A DNA stretch of 21,889 nt. It comes from an uncultured Caldilineales bacterium. Lineage in GTDB: Bacteria; Chloroflexota; Anaerolineae; JAAEKA01. The position numbers were made by a program, and so were the translations under genes. The stretch spans positions 1 through 21,889 of the forward strand of contig CALESQ010000067.1 in NCBI GenBank assembly GCA_937907455.1, given 5' to 3'. Shown here piece by piece: positions 1 to 7,566 of the stretch. The stretch's first letter is position 1. Every line of letters starts with the position of its first letter. The notes below the pieces were generated by a model. It worked only from the letters and a program-made list of their open reading frames with translations. It did not search any database and was not told where the DNA came from.

Positions 1-20
1 TCTCGCTTAGTTTGCCTTAC

Positions 21-37
21 CTCAGTCCAGAACTGAG
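21..37. repeat. Inverted repeat upstream of cytochrome c gene
   Basis: A 6-bp inverted repeat (CTCAGT and ACTGAG) with a 5-nt centre lies about 35 nt before the cytochrome c start codon. It could be an operator, or the terminator stem of a gene left of the window. No T-run follows, so a terminator is less likely. A weak TTGCCT at 12-17 could be a -35 element, but no good -10 lies at the right distance. Confidence 0.3.
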
Positions 38-72
38 TACTCTAAACTTAAGTTATCAACAAGGATTTTGTC

Positions 73-861
73 ATGAAATGGATTACGTTGGGCGCGATAT
101 TGCTGCTGCTGGTGAGCTGTGTGCAAGCACCGCCTCTGGCTTCTGCTCCTGCGCCGGAGCCAACTACGTCTTCGTCTACTGTCACAACCCCGCACGCTAC
201 AGCCGGCCCCCCGACCGATTTGATGGCACGTCACCATGCTGAAGTGCCTGCTCCATACGCTGATCTGGTTAATCCTGTCGCCACAGACGATGCCTCGTTG
301 ACGCGCGGCGCGGCTACCTATACCCAATTGTGCGTCACCTGCCACGGCGAACGCGGTTTGGGAGATGGCCCTGCCGCAGCTACGCTCAATCCTGCGCCGG
401 TGGCTATTGCCAACACCAGCCAGATGATGAGCGACGGCTACCTGTACTGGCGCATCAGCGAAGGTGGTCACATCTTTGATACCGCCATGCCCGCCTGGGG
501 CGAGACGCTGGATGAGCAAACCCGCTGGGATGTGATCAACTATATGCGTAGCCTCGGCAGCAATGCGGGTCATGGCATGGGCAACGGGGTGGGGCAAGGG
601 ATGGGACAGGGGCAGGTGCAGATGCTTAACGCGGCCCTGACTGCCGCACTCATCACCGAGGAAGATGCCGCTTTCTTCCAGGCCGTCCAGCAAACCGTGC
701 GTGAGCATTATGCTATCGGTCAGGGGGGTGGCATGGGCCGCATCATCGAGCAGGCCATCAGCAGCGGGCAGGCGGTGAACGATGGCGTTATCAGCCAGGA
801 GGATGCTGACCGCTTCAATGCCATTCACGATGTGCTGATGCAACTGGAGAGTGCCCCCTAA
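73..861 (+). CDS. Mono-haem class I cytochrome c lipoprotein
   Basis: A 262-residue electron carrier, probably anchored outside the cytoplasmic membrane by a lipid. Residues 1-16 form a lipoprotein signal ending in a lipobox (LLVSC, Cys16). A Pro/Ser/Thr/Ala-rich linker follows (17-58), then a class I cytochrome c domain (about 62-162). The haem site is CVTCH (Cys87, Cys90, His91), followed by GERGLGDGP, and Met139 in AMPAW is the likely sixth ligand. The domain closes with the usual C-terminal helix (RWDVINYMRSL). A Gly/Met/Gln-rich linker (165-184) leads to a helical tail with two similar copies of an I-[ST]-[EQ]-EDA motif (194-199 and 240-245), which I do not recognise. AAGGA at 61-65, 7 nt before the ATG, supports this start. 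The redox partner cannot be told from context; Chloroflexota respiratory or photosynthetic chains are plausible. Confidence 0.9.
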   Translation: MKWITLGAILLLLVSCVQAPPLASAPAPEPTTSSSTVTTPHATAGPPTDLMARHHAEVPAPYADLVNPVATDDASLTRGAATYTQLCVTCHGERGLGDGPAAATLNPAPVAIANTSQMMSDGYLYWRISEGGHIFDTAMPAWGETLDEQTRWDVINYMRSLGSNAGHGMGNGVGQGMGQGQVQMLNAALTAALITEEDAAFFQAVQQTVREHYAIGQGGGMGRIIEQAISSGQAVNDGVISQEDADRFNAIHDVLMQLESAP

Positions 862-909
862 TCCTGCGTCATCATCTCAACTTCGTTGTGCAAGCCACGC
901 CCTCATCAT

Positions 910-938
910 TTGCCCTTATAGCCTCCCACTTCTATAAT
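910..938 (+). promoter_or_regulatory. Sigma70-like promoter for the 74-aa/acylase pair
   Basis: TTGCCC (910-915), a 17-nt spacer and a perfect TATAAT (933-938) lie about 48 nt upstream of the 74-residue gene. This implies transcription from about 945, separate from the cytochrome c gene. Confidence 0.6.
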
Positions 939-986
939 GGCAAGGAGTGTTCGTGGCTTGTATTTTTTTTCAGGAGTTGAGATTCT

Positions 987-1211
987 ATGTCAAACACCGT
1001 TGCTGCACAGTTGGATGCCATCGCCCGCGACGCCGCCGCCCTTGCCAAAAACCTGCATTACTACTGGGATGAAGAGGGCGTGTCCGAGCTGGGCATTTTT
1101 ATTGACCCCGACCTGTTCCAGTATCTCGACAAGCTCTACCATGAATCGATGGCTTTTGTCGAACGCTGCCAAAGCCTGGGTACACTGGCTGAGCATCTGC
1201 GCACGGCCTGA
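987..1211 (+). CDS. Small hypothetical protein (74 aa)
   Basis: I do not recognise this 74-residue protein. It has no signal peptide or membrane segment and looks mostly helical. It is acidic and aromatic around residues 24-50 (HYYWDEEG, then GIFIDPDLFQYLDKLY), with one cysteine. It is probably a small soluble cytoplasmic protein. A good ribosome site (AGGAG at 972-976) precedes the ATG, and a strong promoter lies at 910-938. Its stop codon is only 3 nt before the acylase ATG, which has no clear Shine-Dalgarno of its own, so the two are probably translationally coupled. A reading frame in another phase starting at 937 covers the same DNA but lacks this context. That the gene is real is fairly likely; its function is unknown. 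Confidence 0.7.
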   Translation: MSNTVAAQLDAIARDAAALAKNLHYYWDEEGVSELGIFIDPDLFQYLDKLYHESMAFVERCQSLGTLAEHLRTA

Positions 1212-1214
1212 GCT

Positions 1215-3650
1215 ATGGACATCTATTCGTGGCTTGTCGCTTTGATTCTGCTGCTGGGGCTGGTGTGGCTGGGTCTGCTGGGCCTGGTGTGGGCTGTGTT
1301 TCGCCGTCCGCTCACCCGCACGCAGGGAGAGATAACGCTGGAACCGCTTGGCGCGTCCGTGGAGATCATACGCGACCGCTGGGGCGTGCCGCATCTCTAT
1401 GCCCAAAACGAGGCCGACCTTTGGCTGGCGCAGGGCTTTGTTCATGCCCAGGACCGTCTGTTTCAGATGGATTATCTGCGCCGTGTGGCGCGCGGCACTC
1501 TGGCCGAGGTCTTCGGCCCGGCCGCGCTGGAGGCCGACCGCTGGAGCCGTGTGTTGGGCTTCACCCGCCCATTGGAGGCTGAGCTGGCTTTGCTGTCTGC
1601 CGCAGAACGCGCCGCTCTGGAGCGTTACGCCGCGGGTGTGAATGCCTTCATCGAGCGTAACCGCTATCGCCTGCCCGCCGAATTTGCCCTGGCCGGTTAC
1701 AAACCCGCCGCATGGACACCACAGGACAGCCTGGCCGTACTCAAGGCACTGGGCTGGGCGTTGAGCCATAATTGGGATGGCGAGGTGCTGCGCCTGCAAT
1801 TGTTGGCCGAGCTTGGCCCCGAACGCGCCGCCGAGCTGGATCCGCTCTACCCGGCTACCGCGCCGGTGGCTGTGCCCGGTTTTGACGCCCCCGCGCTGGC
1901 CGACATGGCGCAACGAGTGCTGGCCGCTTATCAGCAGGCCGCAGCGTGGCTTGGCCCGTTGATGGGCAGCGGGGCCAGCAACGCCTGGGTAGCCACACCG
2001 GCCCGCACCGCCACGCGTCGCCCGCTGTTAGCCAACGATCCGCATCTCACCGCGGGAATGCCCACCTTTTGGTACGAAAACCACTTACAGGCGAGTGACA
2101 GCAGCCTGGAGGCCAGTGGCGCCATCATTCCCGGCTTGCCCGGTGTGCTGATCGGCCACAACGCCGCCATTGGCTGGGGCATCACCGCGGGTCGCGCCGA
2201 CACGCAGGATGTCTACCTGGAGCAGCGCCATGCGCAGCACCCTGATCGTTTCCGCTACGGCGATGAGTGGCAGCAGGCCGAGGTCCATACTGAACGCATT
2301 ACCGTGCGCGGCCAGCCTGATCACAGCGAGACGGTGATCAGCACCCGCCATGGCCCGCTCATCAACACCTTGCTGCCCGCGGAGCAAACTCAGCACCTGC
2401 CCGCGTTGGCGCTACGCTGGAGCGGTCATACCCCCGGCACAGGCATGAGCGCCTTGCTGGCTTTGCCGCGCGCTCAGGATTGGCCTACCTTCCGCGCTGC
2501 CGTAGCTCAAATCACCGATCCATCGCTTAACCTGGTTTACGCCGACACCGCGGGCAACATCGGTGTGCAATACGTTGGGCGCATCCCCCGACGGCGTGGC
2601 GGTAATGGCCTGCTGCCCAGCATCGGCTGGACTGCGCAGGACGAATGGGACGGCTGGCTGAGCTTCGACGCGCTGCCATACAGCTTTAACCCTGACGCAG
2701 GCTTTGCTCTCACCGCTAACAACAAGCCCGTGGGCGCTGGCTACCCCCACTTTCTGGGAGATGAATGGATGCTGGGCTATCGTGCCACTCGCATCGAACG
2801 CCTGTTGCAAGCCAAGCCGCGTTACGCCGTGCGCGACTTCCAGAACATGCAAACCGATGTTTATTCGGTGCAGGCTGAGTTGTTGCAACCTTACTTAATC
2901 CTGGCCGAGGGTAAAACGCCACTGGAACAACGCATTGTGCGCGAGCTGGAAACCTGGAACCTGCATGTCGAGGTGGACAGCTTCCCCGCTGCGGCCTACG
3001 AGGTGATGCGCATTCACTTGCTGGATTTGCTGTTGGAGGGCAAGGTTGGGCAGCTTGTGGCACGGGTGAAGGGCCAATCGCTTAGCAGCGCTTTTCCGTC
3101 CTCTGCATTTGGAGCCAAAGCCACTGCGGCGCTCATCAACCTGCTGGAGCAGGAAACAAGTTGGTGGTTTAACGATGCAAGCGGCGGCCAGCCGCGCACG
3201 CGTGAACACCTGCTGAATCTCGCTTTGCAGCGCACCGCCGTCACCCTCGACGATCTGATTGGCAAGGACCCGCGCAAATGGGCCTGGGGCAAGGTGCATC
3301 AGATAGAATTCGAGCATCTCTTTGGCCGACGGCGCTTCCTGCGCATCTTCTTCAACCGCGGCCAGTATCCCGTCGGCGGCGACGAGCAAACCGTGTGGAT
3401 GACAGCGGGAGACCTGCAATTGCCTTTTGGCCTGGTACACACCACAGCCACCTATCGCCAGGTATTGGACGTAGGGGATTGGGATCGCTCCACCGCGGTG
3501 CTATCCACCGGCCAATCGGGTCAGCCTACCAGCCCTCACTATGCGGATATGATTGATCTGTGGCGTGAAGGAGATCAGCACCCCATGTTGTGGACGCGTG
3601 CAGCGATTGAGGTGGAAGCTGAAGCCACCCTCTGGCTGCGCCCCTTGTAG
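1215..3650 (+). CDS. Penicillin acylase family Ntn hydrolase (S45)
   Basis: An 811-residue amidohydrolase of the penicillin acylase family (peptidase family S45), made as a precursor that cleaves itself to expose an N-terminal serine nucleophile. Residues 5-30 form one membrane segment, so the enzyme is probably anchored with its catalytic part outside. The alpha-chain signature is clear: the RDRWGVPHLYA and QGFVHAQDRLFQMD stretches. The predicted nucleophile is Ser255 in GA-SNAWV, so the beta chain would begin there. Downstream are the family's LLANDPHL, PGLPGVLIGHN and GWGIT motifs. Length is normal for the family and no key motif is missing. Substrates vary widely (beta-lactam side chains, acyl-homoserine lactones, other amides) and cannot be told from sequence. 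It is coupled to the small gene just upstream. No clear terminator follows; a repeat array begins about 25 nt after the stop. Confidence 0.93.
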   Translation: MDIYSWLVALILLLGLVWLGLLGLVWAVFRRPLTRTQGEITLEPLGASVEIIRDRWGVPHLYAQNEADLWLAQGFVHAQDRLFQMDYLRRVARGTLAEVFGPAALEADRWSRVLGFTRPLEAELALLSAAERAALERYAAGVNAFIERNRYRLPAEFALAGYKPAAWTPQDSLAVLKALGWALSHNWDGEVLRLQLLAELGPERAAELDPLYPATAPVAVPGFDAPALADMAQRVLAAYQQAAAWLGPLMGSGASNAWVATPARTATRRPLLANDPHLTAGMPTFWYENHLQASDSSLEASGAIIPGLPGVLIGHNAAIGWGITAGRADTQDVYLEQRHAQHPDRFRYGDEWQQAEVHTERITVRGQPDHSETVISTRHGPLINTLLPAEQTQHLPALALRWSGHTPGTGMSALLALPRAQDWPTFRAAVAQITDPSLNLVYADTAGNIGVQYVGRIPRRRGGNGLLPSIGWTAQDEWDGWLSFDALPYSFNPDAGFALTANNKPVGAGYPHFLGDEWMLGYRATRIERLLQAKPRYAVRDFQNMQTDVYSVQAELLQPYLILAEGKTPLEQRIVRELETWNLHVEVDSFPAAAYEVMRIHLLDLLLEGKVGQLVARVKGQSLSSAFPSSAFGAKATAALINLLEQETSWWFNDASGGQPRTREHLLNLALQRTAVTLDDLIGKDPRKWAWGKVHQIEFEHLFGRRRFLRIFFNRGQYPVGGDEQTVWMTAGDLQLPFGLVHTTATYRQVLDVGDWDRSTAVLSTGQSGQPTSPHYADMIDLWREGDQHPMLWTRAAIEVEAEATLWLRPL

Positions 3651-3673
3651 CATCACGCGGCATTCTGGGCGTA

Positions 3674-4267
3674 TGCTCTGGCCGGTCTCAGCGGAGGTTC
3701 CCAATTTCCAGACCTCATGCTCGCTCTGGCCGGTCTCCAGACCGAGCCAGGAGAACTGCGGTCTCGGTCAGGAGATTGGCACATCCCGGAGGGGCCGGCC
3801 GCAGCGGTCAGGGGGCCGGCCGCAGCGGAGGTTCCCGATTTCCATATCTCATGCTCGCTCTGGCCGGTCTCCAGACCGAGCCAGGAGAATTGCGGACTCG
3901 GTCAGGAGATTGGCACATCCCGGAGGGACCGGCCGCAGCGGGGAGCGACAATTGCGGACTCGGTCAGGAGACCGGCCGCAGCGGGGACCGGCCGCAGCGG
4001 GGAGCGACAATTGCGGACTCGGTCAGGAGACCGGCCGCAGCGGGGACCGGCCGCAGCGGAGACCGTCCGCAGCGGAGGTTCCCAATTTCCAGATCTCATG
4101 CTCGCTCTGGCCGGTCTCCAGACCGAGCCAAGAGAACTGCGGACTCGGTCAGGAGATTGGCACATCCCGGAGGGACCGGCCGCAGCGGGGAGCGACAACT
4201 GCGGACTCGGTCAGGAGATTGGCACATCCCGGAGAGATCGGCCGCAGCGGAGACCGGCCGCAGCAGA
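3674..4267. repeat. Modular direct-repeat array
   Basis: A 624-bp gap between the acylase and the M23 peptidase is almost filled by shuffled repeat modules. The long module begins GGAGGTTCCC and occurs at 3693, 3827 and 4074 (about 115-120 bp, a few substitutions). Each copy holds an imperfect palindrome, CTGGC-CGGTCT-CC-AGACCG-A-GCCAG (3726-3750, 3860-3884, 4107-4131). A 59-bp unit beginning GGAGCGACAA is perfectly duplicated in tandem at 3942-4000 and 4001-4059, with a divergent start of a third copy at 4189. The submodules TCGGTCAGGAGA (6 copies), GATTGGCACATCCCGGAG-type (4 copies) and CCGGCCGCAGCGG (about ten, some imperfect) recur in changing order. A truncated copy starts near 3674. All three + frames stay open across it, but this is a composition effect. 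Confidence 0.9.
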
Positions 4268-4274
4268 GATGGGG

Positions 4275-5246
4275 TTAGCGCGCGTCCAGCAGCTCCATCG
4301 GATTAGCCAGATAGCCGAAGTCACGGATTTCGAAGTGCAGGTGCGGGCCGGTGGAGTTGCCTGTAGACCCCACATAGCCGATTACCTGTCCCTTCTGTAC
4401 CTTGTCACCGGCCTCAACGAGACTTTGTGACAGGTGCGCGTACAGCGTCACATAATCGTTTTGGTGATCAATAATCACCCGCCCGCCATAGCCATCCGTG
4501 CCATAGCCCGATTTCAGCACGATGCCGTTGTCTGCGGCAAATATCGCCGTGCCCAGCGCTGCACCGATGTCGAGGGCGCGATGACCGGCACGGTATCCTT
4601 GCGTGATCACGCCGCCATCCACCGGCCACAGAAAATGACCGTCGCCATAGAACGCTGCCATCGGCAGACTGGTAGGCGTGGGGGTCATAGCTGCTGCATC
4701 CGGCTCTTCACGTAGCGCCTGCAAATCAGGGCGCTTGCCATCCAGCACCAGTATCCGCCGACCCACCGCCAGTGCATCATCAGCGCTCAACAGCTTGTTC
4801 CAGTCGTCGGCAACCAGCACAGCCGGATCCATTTCGTACTGAGCCGCGATTTGCACCACGCTTTCGCCCGGCTGCACGATATGACAGCGGTAGCGCGGGT
4901 TGGCGATTAAAATCAACTGGCCCGGGCGCAGGCTACTCAATGGTTCCAGCCCTGAACGGGTGACGCAGGCCAGTAATTCGCTGTCAACACCCCATTCTAT
5001 CGCCAGAATAGCCAGGTCATCCCCTTCCTGCAAGCGATAGGTGAAGGCAATCGGTTGGAACGGCTCGGCCGCGCGGGTAACGGCCATCAACGGCAGAAAA
5101 ACCTTCTTGTCTATGATGCCGTCGCCGCCGTCTTCTTGCGCCCATACCGGACGCGCAACAAGCCCCGTCAGGCAAATGCCGAGAAGCAGCGCGAGACGCG
5201 CCAATAAAACAACTAAACGACCGGACAATGAAGGAGAGGATGACAT
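4275..5246 (-). CDS. Secreted LysM-M23 peptidase
   Basis: A 323-residue secreted peptidoglycan endopeptidase. Numbering from the ATG at 5246: a signal peptide with a long hydrophobic core ends after residue 36 (PVWA-QE). An FLPL-type stretch (49-54) follows, then two LysM cell-wall-binding domains (about 70-114 and 121-167), a Pro/Thr linker (187-198), and an M23 (LytM) domain from about 204. The zinc and catalytic residues are all present: His222 and Asp226 (GHRALD), His271 (LYAHL), and His302 and His304 (GPHLHFEI). It should therefore be active on peptide cross-links. A GTG at 5258 would add four residues; neither start has a clear Shine-Dalgarno. The stop codon lies directly beside the repeat array, with no ordinary terminator between them. 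The neighbour upstream is transcribed away from it. Confidence 0.92.
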   Translation of the reverse strand: MSSSPSLSGRLVVLLARLALLLGICLTGLVARPVWAQEDGGDGIIDKKVFLPLMAVTRAAEPFQPIAFTYRLQEGDDLAILAIEWGVDSELLACVTRSGLEPLSSLRPGQLILIANPRYRCHIVQPGESVVQIAAQYEMDPAVLVADDWNKLLSADDALAVGRRILVLDGKRPDLQALREEPDAAAMTPTPTSLPMAAFYGDGHFLWPVDGGVITQGYRAGHRALDIGAALGTAIFAADNGIVLKSGYGTDGYGGRVIIDHQNDYVTLYAHLSQSLVEAGDKVQKGQVIGYVGSTGNSTGPHLHFEIRDFGYLANPMELLDAR

Positions 5247-5290
5247 GCTTGCGTTCACAAAGTTGGGCTGGAATTGAGAGACGTGGCTAT

Positions 5291-5299
5291 TGGTAAAAT
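5291..5299 (+). promoter_or_regulatory. Extended -10 promoter for the methyltransferase
   Basis: TGGTAAAAT fits an extended -10 element (TG-n-TAAAAT), about 58 nt before the methyltransferase start, in the short divergent region. No -35 at standard spacing was found. Confidence 0.4.
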
Positions 5300-5357
5300 C
5301 GTAAATCTTGGGTATTCTCCACGCTAGACGATTTCATCCAGCAAGGAGTTCCTGCTC

Positions 5358-6254
5358 TTGTCTGACAATTCTGTAACATCTGGTCTGCCCGATCCGTGGC
5401 AGCGCGCCTTGTGGCGCATCTATCACCGCGCTCACCCCGCCGTACCCTGGCGGGATGGCTTCAACCTGCCGTGGGATGATCCGGTTTTCAGCGAACGTAT
5501 GCTGCGTGAACACCTCGATCAACGCCACGGCGCTGCCAGCCGCCAGAACCATGAATTGCTGTTGCAGGTGGATTGGCTATGGCAGCAGCTTGGTTTACAT
5601 ACTGGCGCGCGGTTGCTTGACATAACCTGTGGCCCGGGCCTTTATGCAGTTGAGTTGGCCCGTCGCGGCGTGCAGGTCACCGGTATTGACTTCAGCCCGG
5701 CGGCCATTCGCTACGCCCGTGAGCTGGCCGAGGCGCAACGCGTCGCCACGCGCTGCCGCTTCATCCAAGCCGACATCCGCCACGAGCTGCCTCGTCACGC
5801 AGCAGAGGGCTATGACGCCGCCCTGCTGATTTACGGGCAGTTAGCGGTGTTCACCCGCAACGAGGCCGCCCAATTGCTGGCCGATGCTGCTCAGGCCCTG
5901 CGCACGGGTGGCACATTGGCGTTGGAGTTGCTGGACTATCAGCGTATTGACAAGAACAACAGCACCTGGTGGTTCACCGATGACCGCGGCTTGTGGGGCG
6001 ATGCGCCCTTCCTCAACCTCGGCGAGCGCCATTGGGATGCTGAACAGCGCGCCTCGATTGATCGTTTCTACGTGCTTGATCTCGCCAGTGGCACCATGCA
6101 GGAAATCGGCTTGTCTGATAACGGCTATGAAAGTGAGGAGATGCTGGCTTTGCTGCGCTCACAGGGTTTCGCCGCGGCCACCGCTTTTCCGGCCTGGGAT
6201 GGCGTGCCTCTGTACGATGCTGCCGAGTGGGTGACGTATATCGCTCGGCGCTAG
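5358..6254 (+). CDS. Class I SAM-dependent methyltransferase
   Basis: A 298-residue soluble methyltransferase of the Rossmann-fold (methyltransferase 25/11-like) group. Motif I is LLDITCGPG (86-94). The ribose-binding acidic residue is Asp111 in TGIDFS, and Asp139 (QADI) fits the adenine-side motif. An N-terminal extension of about 75 residues is rich in Trp and His. The C-terminal part (LELLDYQRID, then GERHWDAEQRASIDRFYVLD) is typical of substrate-binding caps in this family. The substrate cannot be inferred. The start is TTG: AAGGAG at 5343-5348 stands 9 nt upstream, and no ATG or GTG fits as well. The gene ends about 50 nt from the convergent end of the 419-residue TPR gene, and no obvious terminator lies between them. 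Confidence 0.88.
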   Translation: MSDNSVTSGLPDPWQRALWRIYHRAHPAVPWRDGFNLPWDDPVFSERMLREHLDQRHGAASRQNHELLLQVDWLWQQLGLHTGARLLDITCGPGLYAVELARRGVQVTGIDFSPAAIRYARELAEAQRVATRCRFIQADIRHELPRHAAEGYDAALLIYGQLAVFTRNEAAQLLADAAQALRTGGTLALELLDYQRIDKNNSTWWFTDDRGLWGDAPFLNLGERHWDAEQRASIDRFYVLDLASGTMQEIGLSDNGYESEEMLALLRSQGFAAATAFPAWDGVPLYDAAEWVTYIARR

Positions 6255-6306
6255 AAAGTCGGCGGGTGGTTCCGGTACGCTGTATCGCTCAATTGGCCGC
6301 GCGGGG

Positions 6307-7566
6307 TTATGGCTCCATGCCCAGCGCTTGCAGGCCGCGGCGAGCCATCTCCAACTGTGGATTAATCTCCAGAGCACGGCGATAGGCGGCAGCGGCCTGT
6401 TCGCGTTCACCTGCTGCCGCCAGCACAGCGCCCAGCCGCGCTTGATAAGACGCGTTGCCGGGTGCCACCGTGATGGCCTGCTGCCAGGCACGCGCTGCCT
6501 GCTCAAGCTGATCCTGGCCTTCGTAAGCCGTTGCCAGCAGTTCAAAGGGCCGGGCTACATCGGTGCGACGACCCGCAGCCGTGGTGAGCGTGGCAATGGC
6601 CTGGTCATACTCGCCCAGGTCAACATAGATTTGGCCCAACTCTACCAGAGGCCAAAAGGCATTTGGTGTTTGCTGTGAGGCGTTTTGCAGCAGCGTGATC
6701 GCCTCGGACAGGCGACCAAGGCGGCCCAGCGTGCTGCCCAGCAGCGCTACCGCGTCGCCGTTCTCCGGTTGCAGGGCAATGGCGGCTTGCAGGGCAGCGG
6801 CGGCATCCTCCAGCCGGTTCTCTTCCAAAGCGATACGCCCCAGCGCCATCTGCCGGAAGAACGGCTCCAGCGTGGCATCTTCCAGGGCGCGGCGATACAT
6901 CGCCAACGCTTCGGCGCGGTTATTGCTCCAGTAAAAACCACCCAATGCCTGATAGGCTCCCCCGTTGTTGGGATCAATAGCAATGGCTTTGCGCAGCAGC
7001 GCCTCGCCCTGTGTACGTTGGCCTTGGTTAGCTAACGCTGCCCCGGCACGGCTGAGTTGCAGGCTGAGCGCGCGCTCGGCATTTACCCGCTGCCAGGCAG
7101 CCAACGCACCTGCCGCATCACCCTGCGCGTCCAGCACGTTGCCCAGCGCCAATTGTGCGAACAGGTCATTTGCCGGTGCTGCGCGCAGCTCAGCCTGGGC
7201 CTCGGGATAGCGCCCCAGGGTGCCCAGAGCTACCCCGCGCAGGGTGTGTGCCCCCGCCACGCCGTTCAAAGCGGCAAGGCTTTGCTCCAGGCTGCGTTCA
7301 ATTTCCAGCCGCCGCGCTGGATTGGCTTGCTCGTCGGCGGCGCGCGCCAGAGCGTAGAGTCCGGGCGTGCCCGGCCCGCCTGGCAGATAGCCGCTGGCCG
7401 CGCGCAGTTGCAGGGCCGCGGCCAGTGGGCGCCCGGCCACGGCGCGGCCCAACGCTGCCCGAAGGGGAGTCACTGCCGTGACAGCCAGCAGCGCCAACAG
7501 CAACAGGCTGGCTATGGCTGTGAGGGGCACGTTATGGCGGAAGGAGCGCAGGGAAAATCTTGTCAT
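6307..7566 (-). CDS. Membrane-anchored TPR protein (419 aa)
   Basis: The third gene of the three-gene operon. One hydrophobic segment (about residues 13-35) near the N-terminus should anchor it or act as an uncleaved signal, leaving the rest outside the cytoplasm. From about residue 60 to the end it consists of tandem 34-residue TPR helices, about ten. Canonical examples are ALGTLGRYPEAQAELRAA, AIAIDPNNGGAYQALGGFY and RRALEINPQLEMARRGLQAL. It has no enzymatic domain; TPRs make protein-binding scaffolds, so a role as partner of the giant protein is an inference. Its ATG overlaps the stop of that gene (ATGA, 7563-7566). AGGAG at 7578-7582, inside the upstream gene, is 11 nt away. Both facts point to translational coupling. 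Confidence 0.9.
   Translation of the reverse strand: MTRFSLRSFRHNVPLTAIASLLLLALLAVTAVTPLRAALGRAVAGRPLAAALQLRAASGYLPGGPGTPGLYALARAADEQANPARRLEIERSLEQSLAALNGVAGAHTLRGVALGTLGRYPEAQAELRAAPANDLFAQLALGNVLDAQGDAAGALAAWQRVNAERALSLQLSRAGAALANQGQRTQGEALLRKAIAIDPNNGGAYQALGGFYWSNNRAEALAMYRRALEDATLEPFFRQMALGRIALEENRLEDAAAALQAAIALQPENGDAVALLGSTLGRLGRLSEAITLLQNASQQTPNAFWPLVELGQIYVDLGEYDQAIATLTTAAGRRTDVARPFELLATAYEGQDQLEQAARAWQQAITVAPGNASYQARLGAVLAAAGEREQAAAAYRRALEINPQLEMARRGLQALGMEP

Noticed and set aside
22..843. 273-residue open frame on the - strand
   Set aside because: It lies fully antisense to the cytochrome c gene, which has a lipobox, CVTCH and a ribosome site; the antisense product has no recognisable features.
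937..1245. 102-residue + strand frame overlapping the 74-residue gene
   Set aside because: It has no ribosome site at its start, which falls within the promoter, and it runs on into the acylase gene in the wrong phase.
3674..4267. Possible CRISPR array
   Set aside because: Repeat lengths and intervals are irregular, the sequences between short repeats are themselves repeated, and no cas gene is nearby.
3553..4430. Three overlapping + strand open frames of 176-241 residues, and one of 98 on the - strand
   Set aside because: They are translations of the repeat array in different phases, full of repeated Arg/Gly/Pro blocks, with no start context and no protein-like composition.
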